Positions 10,582 to 21,508 of a stretch of DNA of 64,000 nucleotides are shown here, one piece after another. The notes beneath the pieces were generated by a model that worked only from the letters and a program-made list of their open reading frames with translations, had not been told where the DNA came from and searched no databases. Within the stretch, counting starts at the first letter, position 1. Every line of letters begins with the position of its first letter. A program made the translations under genes and the position numbers. The DNA is from Kondoa malvinella (Eukaryota > Basidiomycota > Agaricostilbomycetes > Agaricostilbales > Kondoaceae). The stretch is taken from the NCBI GenBank assembly GCA_039545315.1, contig BCIM01000007.1:522745-586744 (forward strand), in the 5' to 3' direction.

Positions 10582-13500
10582 TCACTCATCCACGGACACA
10601 TTATCGAAAAGGTCATCTACAAGTTCTTTTAGTTTGACATTGCCTTTCACCTGCTCAGGTGTTAGTTGAGTAGACAAGAGAAGTAAGGCTCGACTGACCA
10701 GCCATCGGTTCACGTGTCCATTGTGCAGCGCCGTCTCCTTCGTTAGCGAGTCTGAGGAGCCCAGGCCAGTTATTGCGACGACTAAGCTCTATATCAACAA
10801 GTTGACGGTGGTACAAAAGTGATCGGCTTACTGCGTGATGCTTGCCAACCTCGAGCCTTTTCCACTTCTCTGGCTGCTGATGCAAATTCGCACCCATTCA
10901 TTCTAGGCATTCTGTCAAGCATGTGATCAACATATTGCGCAAAGCGCAAAAGAGATTGTCATACGATACATCTGTCCAAGCTGCGACATTTTTAGCTGAT
11001 GCTTGAAAAGTTCCGATGGGCTAGACTCACTAGCATCAGGTTGAAATTCCTTGAACCGCTCGAGCGCATCCACGCCATCAACAGCCTCGACGTATTCTAT
11101 TGGTAGCTTCTTGATCATGCTTGTGAGGATGCGGCGACCAATCGGATCTGATAAGTATCAGACCGCTTTCGCAAGTTTTGAGGAGGACAACGCACTATCG
11201 TCCACTATAAGTACACGTAGCTTGCGACTATGATCTGGCTGCTCTCTGTAGGACGACTTTCGCTGCACAAGCCTTGGTGTACGAGGTGTCACCAGCCCTT
11301 TCGTGTCTATGCGATACTGTCAGTGCTGTATTGGGTAGACATGAGTCTGGCATACCTTTGATGGTCGTTTTGATCATTTGCGGTTTCTGGTTCATGTTTT
11401 TACGTTCGTCTGCCATTTTCATCGGCAGGACAATGCTGAATGTGCTACCTTGCCCGATTGTAGACTGGACATCGATCTTATCCCCGCGCATTCGGTGCAC
11501 GATTGACTGAGCGATGAAAGCGCCAAGACCAGCGCCAGACGAAAAGTTCGATTTCTGCACAAAAGGTTCAAACATCTGGTCGATGAACTCCGGTTCGATA
11601 CCGCAGCCTGTATCTGTTACGGACTTCATGTCTTATCAGTCTCTGACTTTAGCCTTGTCGTTTAAATGCGCTCACGATTGCGACGTCTGTCAATTCCTCG
11701 GATCTTGGCCTCTGCTCTGCCCGTACATGTATGCTGCCTTCTCTAGTATACTTGAGCGCACTGATGATTGGCATCAGCTAGGTGCAGGCTGAATTCTCAA
11801 GAGCCTACTTGGTTATCAGGTTGACGAGCACTCTGTCGCAAGCTGTCAGTGTCTCGCTCTTCTCCAATACGACCGACTGACCTCCGTAGCGAAGCGCCGT
11901 GTGTCCATGCATTCCATTGCCCCTCAGGCCTGTCTTCTATTTCGACGTACACCATTACGCCGTTTGTCTTCTGATCACCGCCATTCTCATAGTCTACGCT
12001 AAATGCCAGATCGTCGCGCATGCAGCACATGCGAGTGGTCTACAGTCTGTATCAGTGCTTGTTCAAACCAGATATGTAAGCACTCGCCTGGAGTATCAAT
12101 TCTTGTAGATCTACTTCAACGAGCTCTCCAAGCGACTCTAGCTGATCTGCAGGTTTCGCGTTCATCATTTTCGAAGACTCCAGTACGTTCTAGCGATACG
12201 ATATGAGCACCTGTCGATAAACGATGCAACAAAAAGAACCTCTAGAATATCGCGCAAAGCGTGCCCACAGTGTTCGGCGGTATTGAGCAGACCTTCAGCT
12301 GAATCGAGATCGTTGTGCTTGACTACGTCCCGCAGCAGCTCCACATGTGACAGGAGGCCATGTAATGGTGTTCTTAATTCGTGCGACACTTGCGACACGA
12401 AAGCTGTCTTTGCGGCATCTGCCTTTTCGAGCTTGACGCGGACAAAACATGCAAGGAGGATACACCCAATGTTGGAGAGAAAGATGGCGTCAGTGGGAGT
12501 GTAGGTAAATGAGACTGAGGTCGTGGCGGCAATCATTAGGAGATGAGGGCGGCCAGATGTGAAGAAAGGATAGGCGAGATGAGCAGTCGTTTCTGCTTAC
12601 TCGTCAGCTGCCGTGCGAACGTACATCAAAAGGTGACTTGCGAGGTGAAAAAATGTCTTCAAAACCGCTTCGAATGTTTTGCGCGAGATTATACCGAGTG
12701 TTCTGATTCTGTAGCAAGCACTGAGCCTCAAAGCGCGAGACGGGCCATTTGACTAACAGCTGCATAAGTTTGTAAAAAATTCTGGATGCGCGGAATGCCA
12801 GAGTTGACAATTTCGTCGACCTCTATTCGCATGCGCTCGGAAGTCAGGTGGCTGACAATGCTGATTCTGCTGGTTTTTGCTGATGTACTGGAGGAACTAG
12901 TAGCATTGACGGAAGGTGTGTCCTGTGTGCTGCCGTCAGAGAGCTATACGAATAGCAGGACCGCAACCCACCCAGAGTACGACTTCTGAAATATCTAATA
13001 TCACGGCCGACTCTGCGTCTAGAAGTTTGCTGATCAAGTCGAGGGCTTGATTCGCAAAGTCCTTTTCCGTCCGCGCTGCAGAGTGGCTTGCTCTTTTCAT
13101 TGTACTTAGAGCTGGAGTGCTAGCATGCTCTGCCGGTACTCTGGTAATTGATGGCAAAACGAGCGTGTCGTTCAAGAAGCTGGACACAGACTCCCTCATT
13201 GCAGCCTCGCGGTCTCTCCGAATTTGATCAAAGTTGCCTTGCACTTCCCGACTGACCATGGCCGCGACATCTTGGAGTAATTTAACTTGGTACTTTGTCA
13301 GGGTCATCGGTTTCTCGTCGACTACAGCAAGTACGCCGATGACGACAGCTTCTCTTGTCTTTGAAGCAGCTGAGCTTTCGGCTGCTGCTGCTGGATCGGA
13401 TGCCAGGAAAATGGGCTGCCCAACGTCTATACAACACTTCTGAGACCTTCTACAACTTGGACCAAGAGGAAGACTCACAGCTCTTGATCCAATGCTGCTG

Positions 13501-14209
13501 GAACCAAGGATTGCCTCGAAAGCGCCAATCTTTTGATACATCCTGCACTTCCATTCGGCGAGAATCTTGCCGCAGCACAGTATGACTGCAGATAGCGCAT
13601 TCATTGCCCATGTCTAAATCTAATATGTCTTGAGCTTTCCGGCCATTTGCGCTGGGTATAATTTGCCGTCCTTCCTTGAAAATGCTGACGAAAGCGCATC
13701 TGCCTTCGAATATTGACGATAAGAGCGAGGTGCAATGATCGAAAGCTTTTCGCTGTATTTCACCATCGAGCCGATACCTTGTCACAACCGAAATAAGCAT
13801 CTCTCAATCGCTAGAGTGTGATATGCAAGACACACTGGGAAAGCAAGCGACGCTGCTCGTAGGCTAGCTTACTCGGAGGCGGAGGTAGGAAATTGTGCTT
13901 CTCATAAAACTTGCGCAGCTTCTTTGCGGTAGCGGTAGAATCTTTGAGAAAATCATCTTCCTTGAACGGACTCTCGTTGCCAAACTCGAATACGCAGTCC
14001 TCGTCTGATGAACCGTGACTTGATTGTAGCGAATCCAGCTGTTCTCTTGGCTCAGGCGGTTCTGGTTCGTCCACGGGAAACTCTCCACTTAAGTAGGTCT
14101 CGAGGAAAGCTTGCCAGGCGTCAACGGAGTCGCTCAAGGTCTCAACGGAAGCCGCAGATTGCTTGCTCTCCGTCGGTGAGCCAGCTTGATCTTTGTCTGA
14201 GGACGGCAT
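10582..14209 (-). CDS. GAF-domain hybrid histidine kinase
   Basis: Two-component hybrid sensor kinase. Order: acidic N-terminus with KKLRKFYEKHNFLPPPP (a segment typical of fungal GAF kinases), GAF domain (YRLDGEIQRKAFDHCTSLL to about residue 330), dimerisation/phosphoacceptor helix with H-box FVSQVSHELRTPLHG (about 12390), HATPase with N-box YTREGSIHVRAEAK, G1 box DTGCGI, F/G2 boxes and GQGSTF (11430-11600), then a receiver domain (LIVDDNPIGRRILTSM, MPRMNGCEFA, ITGLGSSDS, LVKGNVKLKEL). About ten short introns. The receiver has the acidic DDN and the Lys but no obvious acceptor Asp before MPRMNG, and the join there needs either a 20-nt intron (10912-10931) or a different splice. No membrane segment, so cytoplasmic. 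The first ATG of the N-terminal exon is at 14209. Confidence 0.88.
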
Positions 14210-15202
14210 GCTATGATTGCAGCAGCAGGTGATTTGTCGTATTTCGCAATATCTTCAGCTCGATGCCACGATGCACGGTCTTCGCAACAGAAGGCCCTCA
14301 AGTCCAAGTCGAACGATCTTGGGTGCTAGCCGCACAGATAGCAGTCAAAGAGGTATCAAAGTCGCTGTTCCTGTCAGAGAGCGAGAACGAGACATGCATC
14401 AAACTTAAAAAGAGTCCCGACCTCTGCCCCGACCTGGAATGCCGCTAGAGTAGGTTAAGGCTTGTCTTGATCGTCCACTGCTGCTATTGCTCGAATGCCC
14501 AAGCCCTATTCTGCCCAAACCTTGCAAGTATAATCAAACGGCTTTCCACGCTTCAATTTGTTCGCGTCATCGCACAGAATAGTGCAGGCTGAGCGCAGTC
14601 AAGATCATCATTCTGCGTACAGAGGAGCGATACACGGTCTGCTCTTTGCGGTCGAGCGTCTCACTGCCAAAAGTCGCCTCTACACCATGACTTTGCTTCA
14701 ATGCGTTCCTTTCCATATCTCAAGACCTGCAAGCTTGCGGCCGCCTCTCTGAACTGCTCAGCTTGTGTGGTGGCGATGTCTCGCTCTCTTTGTTTTCCCG
14801 CTCCCGCAATTCATGCAGATTCGATATGCTGCGAAATCTATTCTACACTGCATAGCTCCCCGTCGATAGTCACCGCGTCTCTAATGCAAGCTTGCGCGTT
14901 TCATCTCCAGATCACTGTGCTTGTCTATCTAGTTGTAATTAAACAATCGCCGGAGAATAAAAAGGATCCCCTCTGCGGCATCAAGACATAGCCCGGCTAT
15001 ACTGAAAGAAAGGGGCTACTGCAAGCAGAAAGAGCGAAACGCGTCTTGACTCTTGACGGAAGCTGCTAAACACTTTTGCCTATCTTGCATTTTCCTTATC
15101 AGCCTTCAGCCGGTTCCGTCGGGTAGACCTACACGATTAAGTCGAGGAGAGATAAGGCATTATCGAGCCCAAACCTGCTCTAATCCTGACACTACGATCA
15201 TC
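14210..15202. other. intergenic region between divergent genes
   Basis: About 1 kb between the histidine kinase (minus) and the NCS1 5' fragment (plus), so it should hold two promoters. Short plus-strand open frames (14217-14448, 14558-14991) show no family. An AATAAAAAG element near 14955 and AACTTAAAAAG near 14400 are TATA-like candidates for the plus strand, neither convincing. Confidence 0.4.
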
Positions 15203-15424
15203 ATGCAAAAGCTCAAACAAACTTTCAGCTCGTGGTCCGCGTTCGATAGGGCCATTCAAGTAAAACAGTCTGACTATACATCGGAGGAAGATAAGGCTCA
15301 CGCACACCTTGGCTTTCAATGGAGCAATCAGCACTTGGATCCAGTGAGTGCAGCGCTGCGCCTTTTGGCTTTGTGTACTACCTGCATTCGGCTTGTACAG
15401 AGTTACATTATGTCCTTCGATTAG
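15203..15424 (+). pseudogene. NCS1 transporter first exon, cut off from its gene
   Basis: Reads MQKLKQTFSSWSAFDRAI to HLGFQWSNQHLDPV. The end of this segment, WSN-x-x-LDPV, is the N-terminal signature of NCS1 nucleobase/allantoin/thiamine transporters just before transmembrane helix 1. It is followed at 15344 by GTGAGT. In the family the next residues should be P-x-x-R-x-W and about 85 residues including helices 1-2, but nothing like that occurs downstream. Splicing to the next acceptor (15400) gives only SYIMSFD and a stop at 15424. The transporter homology resumes at about 16084. I read this as the severed 5' exon of the transporter; it could still be expressed as a 54-residue peptide. Confidence 0.7.
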
Positions 15425-15431
15425 CTCGAGA

Positions 15432-15456
15432 GCTCGTGTCGTGGCACGACACGAGC
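15432..15456. repeat. 25-bp near-perfect palindrome
   Basis: Arms GCTCGTGTCGT and ACGACACGAGC are exact reverse complements around GGC, and the outer two loop bases also pair, leaving a single central base. Eight bases after the stop of the severed NCS1 exon. It can form a strong hairpin and might mark a rearrangement junction, act as a 3'-end structure, or bind a dimeric regulator. Confidence 0.85.
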
Positions 15457-15610
15457 GCAAGTCGTGTGTATCTGGCCTAGTATCCTATGTCTACAGTGTC
15501 CCTTGTTATGTTGCAATCCTTCAATGTTGAAGCTTGTTTGACGAAATTGCCGACGCGTCTCTTCCAGCCTTGACCTCTTACGTCCACATTTTTCGATTCA
15601 AGACTTCAAG

Positions 15611-17908
15611 ATGGCTGCTCTACAGACGTGAGCCTGCTACCATCCACTCTGAATCTCTCTGATCCTTGCCTAGATACACAAACGTCGAATTGGTGGAAGT
15701 CGTCTCTGCCCGAGTCCAGGCTGGCAGCATGCTTCCCTCTGAAGTATTGCAAATGGTATCAGACGCCCATGAGAGTCGCAGGTCTGGCGAACGCGCCGCA
15801 ATGACGCCAAAAGACCAAGCCCTATTCTCTTATTCTTTCAATCCTCGCACCCGAATAGGCATTCTCAAACCTCCCGGCCAGGTGTTGAACCTGCTCAAAC
15901 GCAAGAGCATGTATGTTGAGACGTACGCGAAGACTATGAGCTCTTCCGTAAGCAGTCCACTTGCATGACTTGGGTCAGATCTGACCCAATAACAACGGCA
16001 GTTGGTTCAGGCGACAGAGAAGCCAAGCGCTGCTGCAGGAGACGATGAGATGACGGTGAGTACCTCATCCACTTCACCAGGCTTACTTCCCGTCGCGACC
16101 AGAACTTCTTTCGGCATGGTCGGATCCATCTTTCCTGTCCTGCTACGATGTGCCGTTGGTATTGTTTGGGCAGGTCTATTCTTCACTGAGACTCTAATAA
16201 AGACTTATGCGCTGATGCAGGTAGGCGTGCAATTGACGCAAGGCGGCTACTTTCTGTCCGTCGCTTTACGTTGCAGTAAGTTCCCTTCCGCTTGTGTTTG
16301 GCTAGCTGTCTGACAATGTACTAGTATTCGGTCACAAGTGGTGGGATATTGAAAACACAATCCCTGAATCGAGCGGCATTTCCACAAAGAACCTTATCGC
16401 GTGTCTGTTGTTTTGTCTCATCACCCTGCCTGGTCTCTTGTAAGCTTAATCATTATTGTCAAGTTCTTCTCTGATGATTGACGCAGCCTCAAAGTCCACA
16501 ACATTCGTTTCTTCTATCTCGTCAAAGCAGCTATCATGCCTTTCGCTGCATTCGGACTGCTCATCTTCTGCCTCATACACGGAAGAGAAGGTGTAGCTCA
16601 ATTTCCTGCAAATCAAAACCTATCAGGCGCGGCTTTAGGCTGGACTATGGTCAGGTATGGCGAAGAGCATCCGCCGTTTCTAAGTACTGAAAATCTTGCG
16701 AAGGCTTGTGAACACCGCCATGGGCAAAACTACTCCGTCGATGGTAGCGGCACAAGATATTTCAAGATACGCTCGCAGTCGAGAAGCTCCTTTCTGGTCT
16801 CAGCTAGTCAGTCGAGAGCCGTTGTTCTTATGCACGAACTCATCGATGCTACCAGCTAATGCTACCATTTGCCAACACCGCAGTCGCCCTTATCGGTATG
16901 CTAGCCACTTCTAGTGCAAGCTACGCCTGGGGTGAAAGTACCTGGAACCCTTGGGATCTGAGCAACCTCATCCTTGATCGCTATTGGAGTGCTGGCAGTC
17001 GTTTTGCCATTCTGCTGGTGGCTCTCAGCTTTTGTCTGTCCATCTTTGCCAGCAACCAGGCTGCCAATACTGTACCTTTTGGCGCGGACATAGCTTGTGG
17101 TATGCCTATCTGAGTCTTCTCGTTTGTCTGGCTGATCGAACCTTTTCGTAGTCATCCCTCGTTATTTGGACATCAATGTAAGCCCTTCTTTGATCCTATG
17201 ACATCGATGCTGACTGTAATTGCAGCGCGGTCAACTCTTGGCCTATTGCTTGGGCCTCCTTATTCAACCGTGGTACATTCTGGCTTCGGCTTCAACCTTC
17301 CTCACCTTCCTCTCGGGATATAGCATTTTCATCGGACCAGTAACTGCTATCGCTAGTAAGCAAGATTGCTATTTGTCAAGGCGTTCTTCTCTGAGTGTTT
17401 TACGTAGTCGTCGACTACTTCTTGATCCGCAAAGGCAATATCGACGTCAAATCGCTCTACAACCCGCAAGCCGAATACAGCTACTTCAAGGGATGGCACT
17501 GGAGAGCATACGTAACGTTCGCTATCGGTATTGCTCTGCCTCTACCAGGTTTCATCGGTACATCTTTTGTCCAACTATCACTTCCTAGATCTGATGCAAT
17601 AAACAGGCGCGTTCCCTTCTATGGCTTCAAAGATCCCGGTCGAAGCAGACAGACTCTACTACATGGGCTGGCTTTTGGGCGTCGTTACTTCAGGCATGGT
17701 CTACTACGCTCTTTGTCGCATCAACACACCAGAAAGCATCAAGCGAGCTGCCAGTGCGCCCTTTGAATCTTGGGCTGATGAGCAGCGGGATCTGCTTGAT
17801 CGAACGGAATACTTGCCTCAAGTGCCTGTATTGAAGCGAAGTGGATCTACTGGTGAAGAGGTGGAGGAAAGCAAGAAGGCTATGAAGTCGGAAGTGAGAC
17901 CTGCATGA
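15611..17908 (+). CDS. chimeric or rearranged NCS1-type nucleobase/allantoin transporter
   Basis: The first about 115 residues (MAALQTYTNVELVEVVSARV, FSYSFNPRTRIGILKPPG, LLKRKSMYVETYAKTM) are hydrophilic, unlike NCS1 proteins, and I do not recognise them. From about 16084 the frame stays open into PVATRTSFGMVGSIFPVLLR, the start of NCS1 helix 3, and all later landmarks follow: HKWWDIENTIPESSGIS, KVHNIRFFYLVKAAIMPF, DISRYARSREAPFWSQL, SNQAANTVPFGADIA, VIPRYLDINRGQLLAY, VDYFLIRKGNIDVKSLY, and a cytoplasmic tail to 17908. NCS1 members import purines, pyrimidines, allantoin or thiamine across the plasma membrane. Helices 1-2, part of the substrate site, are absent, so transport is doubtful. Exons are joined by eight to ten short introns, one with acceptor CAGGTAG. 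No frameshift in the retained part. Confidence 0.75.
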
Positions 17909-18193
17909 GGTTGACCGAATGGATTCAATGCAAGAGTTGTTGATCGGATGTGTAGGCTTTGATGTGTTGTATAGAGACTCTCGGATGTGCAAGTAGAAGT
18001 ATCGTCTTATCGATGAGCCGCCTGGACGCGACAACTTGACCGACTCACTTCCACGTTTGTTGTTTTTGACCACAAGGGCATCTTCCAAAGTGATACCCCG
18101 ACTTGAGCTACATTGCATCTGCATGTAAAGCGGCCTGCACTGCCAATACCCTGTTCATCTGGAGTATACCTTGTCCGCTTCGGGTCAAGCGCA

Positions 18194-20155
18194 ATGGTTT
18201 CGTTCGCAAGTCTGCCTCATTCAGAGTTTGCGCGGCTTTCAGCGCCTCCGACGACCTTCAATGGGACCACATCTAAGCTTGTTGAAGCGCCATCGCGCCA
18301 AATGAGCGTTGATCCGGCATTGCTCGAAATGCAGAATCCTGTTGATCGACCGCGCAGCCTGAAAATCAAGTTCAAGAACCCTACATGGAACAGGGAGGAC
18401 AAGGAGCAGCTACCTGTCAGGCAACCATCAATGGAGATAGACAGCCCGTGTGTCCATTCCGCGAGCTTAGTAAACATCGCTCATACCAGCCATAGGAAAC
18501 GCCGAAGACTGTCTCCTAGCCCGCCTGTGATGGCATCACACAGTATAATATCGGCACAGACGACCAGTCTAGTCGAACAGGAAGAAACACCCATGATTAA
18601 GCCTGAACCAGCATGCGAACACTCTAGCCAGAAACTGCTCATACCCGATGATGGACTGGACGAGACTTCTCCCTTCGCTTCTTTATATCCTCCTTTAGCA
18701 GAAGTACCGAATAGAAGAGCAGAGTCATGTCCTCCTTCGCTATCGAACCCGACATTCTTAGAACCGATCAGCGCGACCCCTTCCGAATCCCAAGAATCGA
18801 TCTTCTCCTCCGCAGAAAGCGCGTCCAGCCAATCTTCAACGCGCTCCAATATGCTTTCAGTCCTCTGCGTTCTGGCCAGCATGAAGCAGAAACATCAACC
18901 CGTTGAGCAAGATTCGACGATGAAGCTCAAACCGGTCAACTTTCAGTGGAAAGGCGCTTTCCCTTACTCACCCTTTACCTCAGCACAAGATCTCACAAAA
19001 CAAGCGTTGGACCGAAAAGCGTTGCAAAACAAGCGGAGGGCAGCTTTCCGGGCGCAAGTGAATGAAGACACGGATAGCGAGAGCAATTCTTCTCTCAGCG
19101 AATTGTCAGAGTCGGATAAGGAGTCGGAGCTTTCTTCTCTTGATGACTTGGAGATCATCTCCCCGCCCAAAATTTCGGTCCGAATCCCACCAGAAGAGCC
19201 AAAGAGAGAAATTTCGGTAGAACTCCTACCGCCTACTGAAGTAAATGATACTCTACGACAACCCACAATGCCAGTGAATGATCTTCTCACACCTCCACCA
19301 CTTTCACCAGCCAAACCAATTTCTACCTCCAGACGGTCATCAGCACCACTAGAAGTCAAGTCCAAAATGCCTAATCTGGGTCTTACCGTCCTCCGACCTA
19401 CAGCGAAACATTATCGTCGCACTCAGCCAGATCAGATACCTTCTAGCAAAAAGAAGAAGTCGAATAAAGATTGGGTCACGGATAGTAAGAAGCGGAAGAG
19501 GAAGTCTGAGCCCAAACGAGCTGCCAAGAGGGGTAAAGCGAATGTATGGGGTAAGAAGGAGGAAGCTTGGCCGGGTGGTGAATTTGATGTGCGTCTCATC
19601 CTTACTGATATCGACGATTGCTGACTGATGGAGCAGTTCTACATTGATGTACCGGCTCTACCTAAAGAACTCAGACCGAAGAGAAGGAAGGGCCCGAGAT
19701 GGTACTACCAAGAGGTTGATGATCAACTACCGCCTAGTCGCAGATCAGCTTCTATCTTGGGTTTATCACCTCGAAGATCTCGTAGTCGGTCAAGTAGACC
19801 AGTGGCTGCGGCACAGCAAGATCTGTCTGCTGCTCTTGATTCAGCTATAGACAATATTCCGCAAAAGCACCACATGGACATCTCTCTCAATCACGATATA
19901 GATACATCAGCGCAAGAACCAGACATCTCTATAAATCAACAAAGCATGGATACCGACATCCCTATCCCAGCACGAGCAGCCTCTCAAATCCCGACCGAAT
20001 CATCTATCGCTTCACTTAGTTTCCGCTCCATTTCTACAACAGCCTACGCAACACCACCTACATCAGACGACATTGTCGTACAGGATCATGTACCAACACC
20101 CCAATTTTCGCATTTTTGGTACGGGACGGAATTATACCCAGAACAAAATGATTGA
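18194..20155 (+). CDS. disordered basic/Ser-rich nuclear-type protein
   Basis: Not a family I recognise. Two exons with a GTGCGT-CAG intron at about 19588-19635. The product is about 620 residues, low in hydrophobics and rich in Ser, Pro, Lys and Glu. Basic clusters (HRKRRRLSPSPP; KKKKSNKDW; KKRKRKSEPKRAAKRGK) look like bipartite nuclear localisation signals. SESNSSLSELSESDKESE is an acidic-Ser tract of the casein-kinase-2 type. The second exon starts FYIDVPALPKELRPKRRKG, the most ordered part. The start is uncertain: ATG at 18194 is chosen because the frame upstream (from 18113) has poor composition. The role is probably chromatin or transcription related, by composition only. Confidence 0.65.
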
Positions 20156-20190
20156 TACCAATAGTACAAATGTAATACAAGACAATGCGT

Positions 20191-21310
20191 TCAGTAATAC
20201 TCTGCTAGATTCTTCCTACCCTGCGCAGCGCCTCGCTTCCTCTTACGAATCGCGCTCAAATCTTCACCTACTTCGTCCCCACCCATGCCTTTGAGCGCAG
20301 TGAGAGATTTACCCATAAAGTCGTATTTACCAGGCATGACTGTTAGATGTAATGATTCGGAAGGGTGACCATGTGTTGTTGGTTGAGGGTTTGTAGGTAT
20401 TGTAGGTACGCCCGTCTGACGTTTCGCTCGAACTGTTCGTGGTAAAGAAGCAAGCGTTGATAGGAGAGCGTTTGAATTGAGTAGAGAGGTAGAAGGGTTC
20501 GTTCCTGTTGATAAGAGTGGTGAAGAGGGTAAAATTGAAGAAGCGAATGGTTGTGGATCTGCGGCCGATTCTTGTGATGGTAAAGGAACACCATTTCGTG
20601 GCTCGACACCGTTGTGTATATCTGCGTATGAAGGGCCGCGGGTGCCTCGACCGTTTCTGTGTCGAGTTGCGTGTGGTCGAGTAGATGCGTCAAACATTGT
20701 GTCTATGCCTAATGAGTCAAAATGGAAGAGCGAGTCAAAGGAAAGACATACCCAGATTGATCTCTACGCCATCCTTCTCCTCTCGTAGCTTTCGTGCTCG
20801 CTCCTCGCATGCATCCAATAATCGTTCTTTTACCCCACGTTTCGCCAGTTCATACTCTGTCTCGACAGCCTCTACTTCCATCTCATACAACTTCCTAGCG
20901 ACTTCCCTGTGATACTCACTCTGCTGTCTCACACTGCTCAAAGCCAAATCCCTTTGTATCGATATCTCGTGCAATCGGAAAAGGTAGTTTGTATGCACAG
21001 GCGTTGGCGCAGTGAGTAGAGCGACGTGAGAAGAGTGGAGAGATGTGAGTAGATTGTGGAAAAGAGGTTCACGTCGGTCCAAAGAGCTCATACGCATTTG
21101 TTCGACTCTGTCGACTATTTCTCGTCGTCTTCGGTCGCGCTTGCTTTCTGTTGGTGGATAAGCTGTGGGTATTGGATAGCCTGTCATAACAAGATCAGCG
21201 TCAGAAAGAGCGGATTGCTAGAAGCCAAGAGATAGTTTACCATGCACGTCAAAAGCGGGAGTTGGTGCGGCCATACTGTGATCGTCGTAATCTTCAGGTC
21301 TACGCGCCAT
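20191..21310 (-). CDS. Sds3-like (Sds3/BRMS1 family) corepressor subunit
   Basis: Sds3/Dep1/BRMS1-like proteins are structural subunits of the Rpd3/Sin3 histone deacetylase complex. The region starting LDRREPLFHNLLTSLH, then FRLHEISIQRDLALSS, YHREVARKLYEMEVEAVE and YELAKRGVKERLLDACEE is the conserved Sds3 helical domain. The N-terminal exon (MARRPEDYDDHSMAAP) joins across a 50-60 nt intron at about 21187-21240. A second intron at about 20698-20747 leads to a Ser/Pro-rich part and a C-terminal segment (GKYDFMGKSLTALKG, IRKRKRGAAQGRKN) with a basic nuclear signal. Length, about 335 residues, suits the family. Start is the first ATG of exon 1. Confidence 0.78.
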
Positions 21311-21508
21311 TGAGATGCTGTTGCTGTGTAGTGGATCTCAGGCTTGGGCGGTTTGAGAGCAAGAAAGGGTGAAAGATCAGAATCTTGTCAAGGTTGTTCC
21401 GAAACAAGCACACAGCATGAATGGATTCTCTGTGACTTTACACGTTATCGAATGCAAAAGTGGTATCCCAATATATATACAGCATGGCACTGCTCAGCTG
21501 TCCATTCT

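Noticed and set aside
15053..15202. extending the NCS1 5' exon upstream to 15053
   Set aside because: The extra residues have no family likeness, and the ATG at 15203 starts the segment that leads into WSN-x-x-LDPV.
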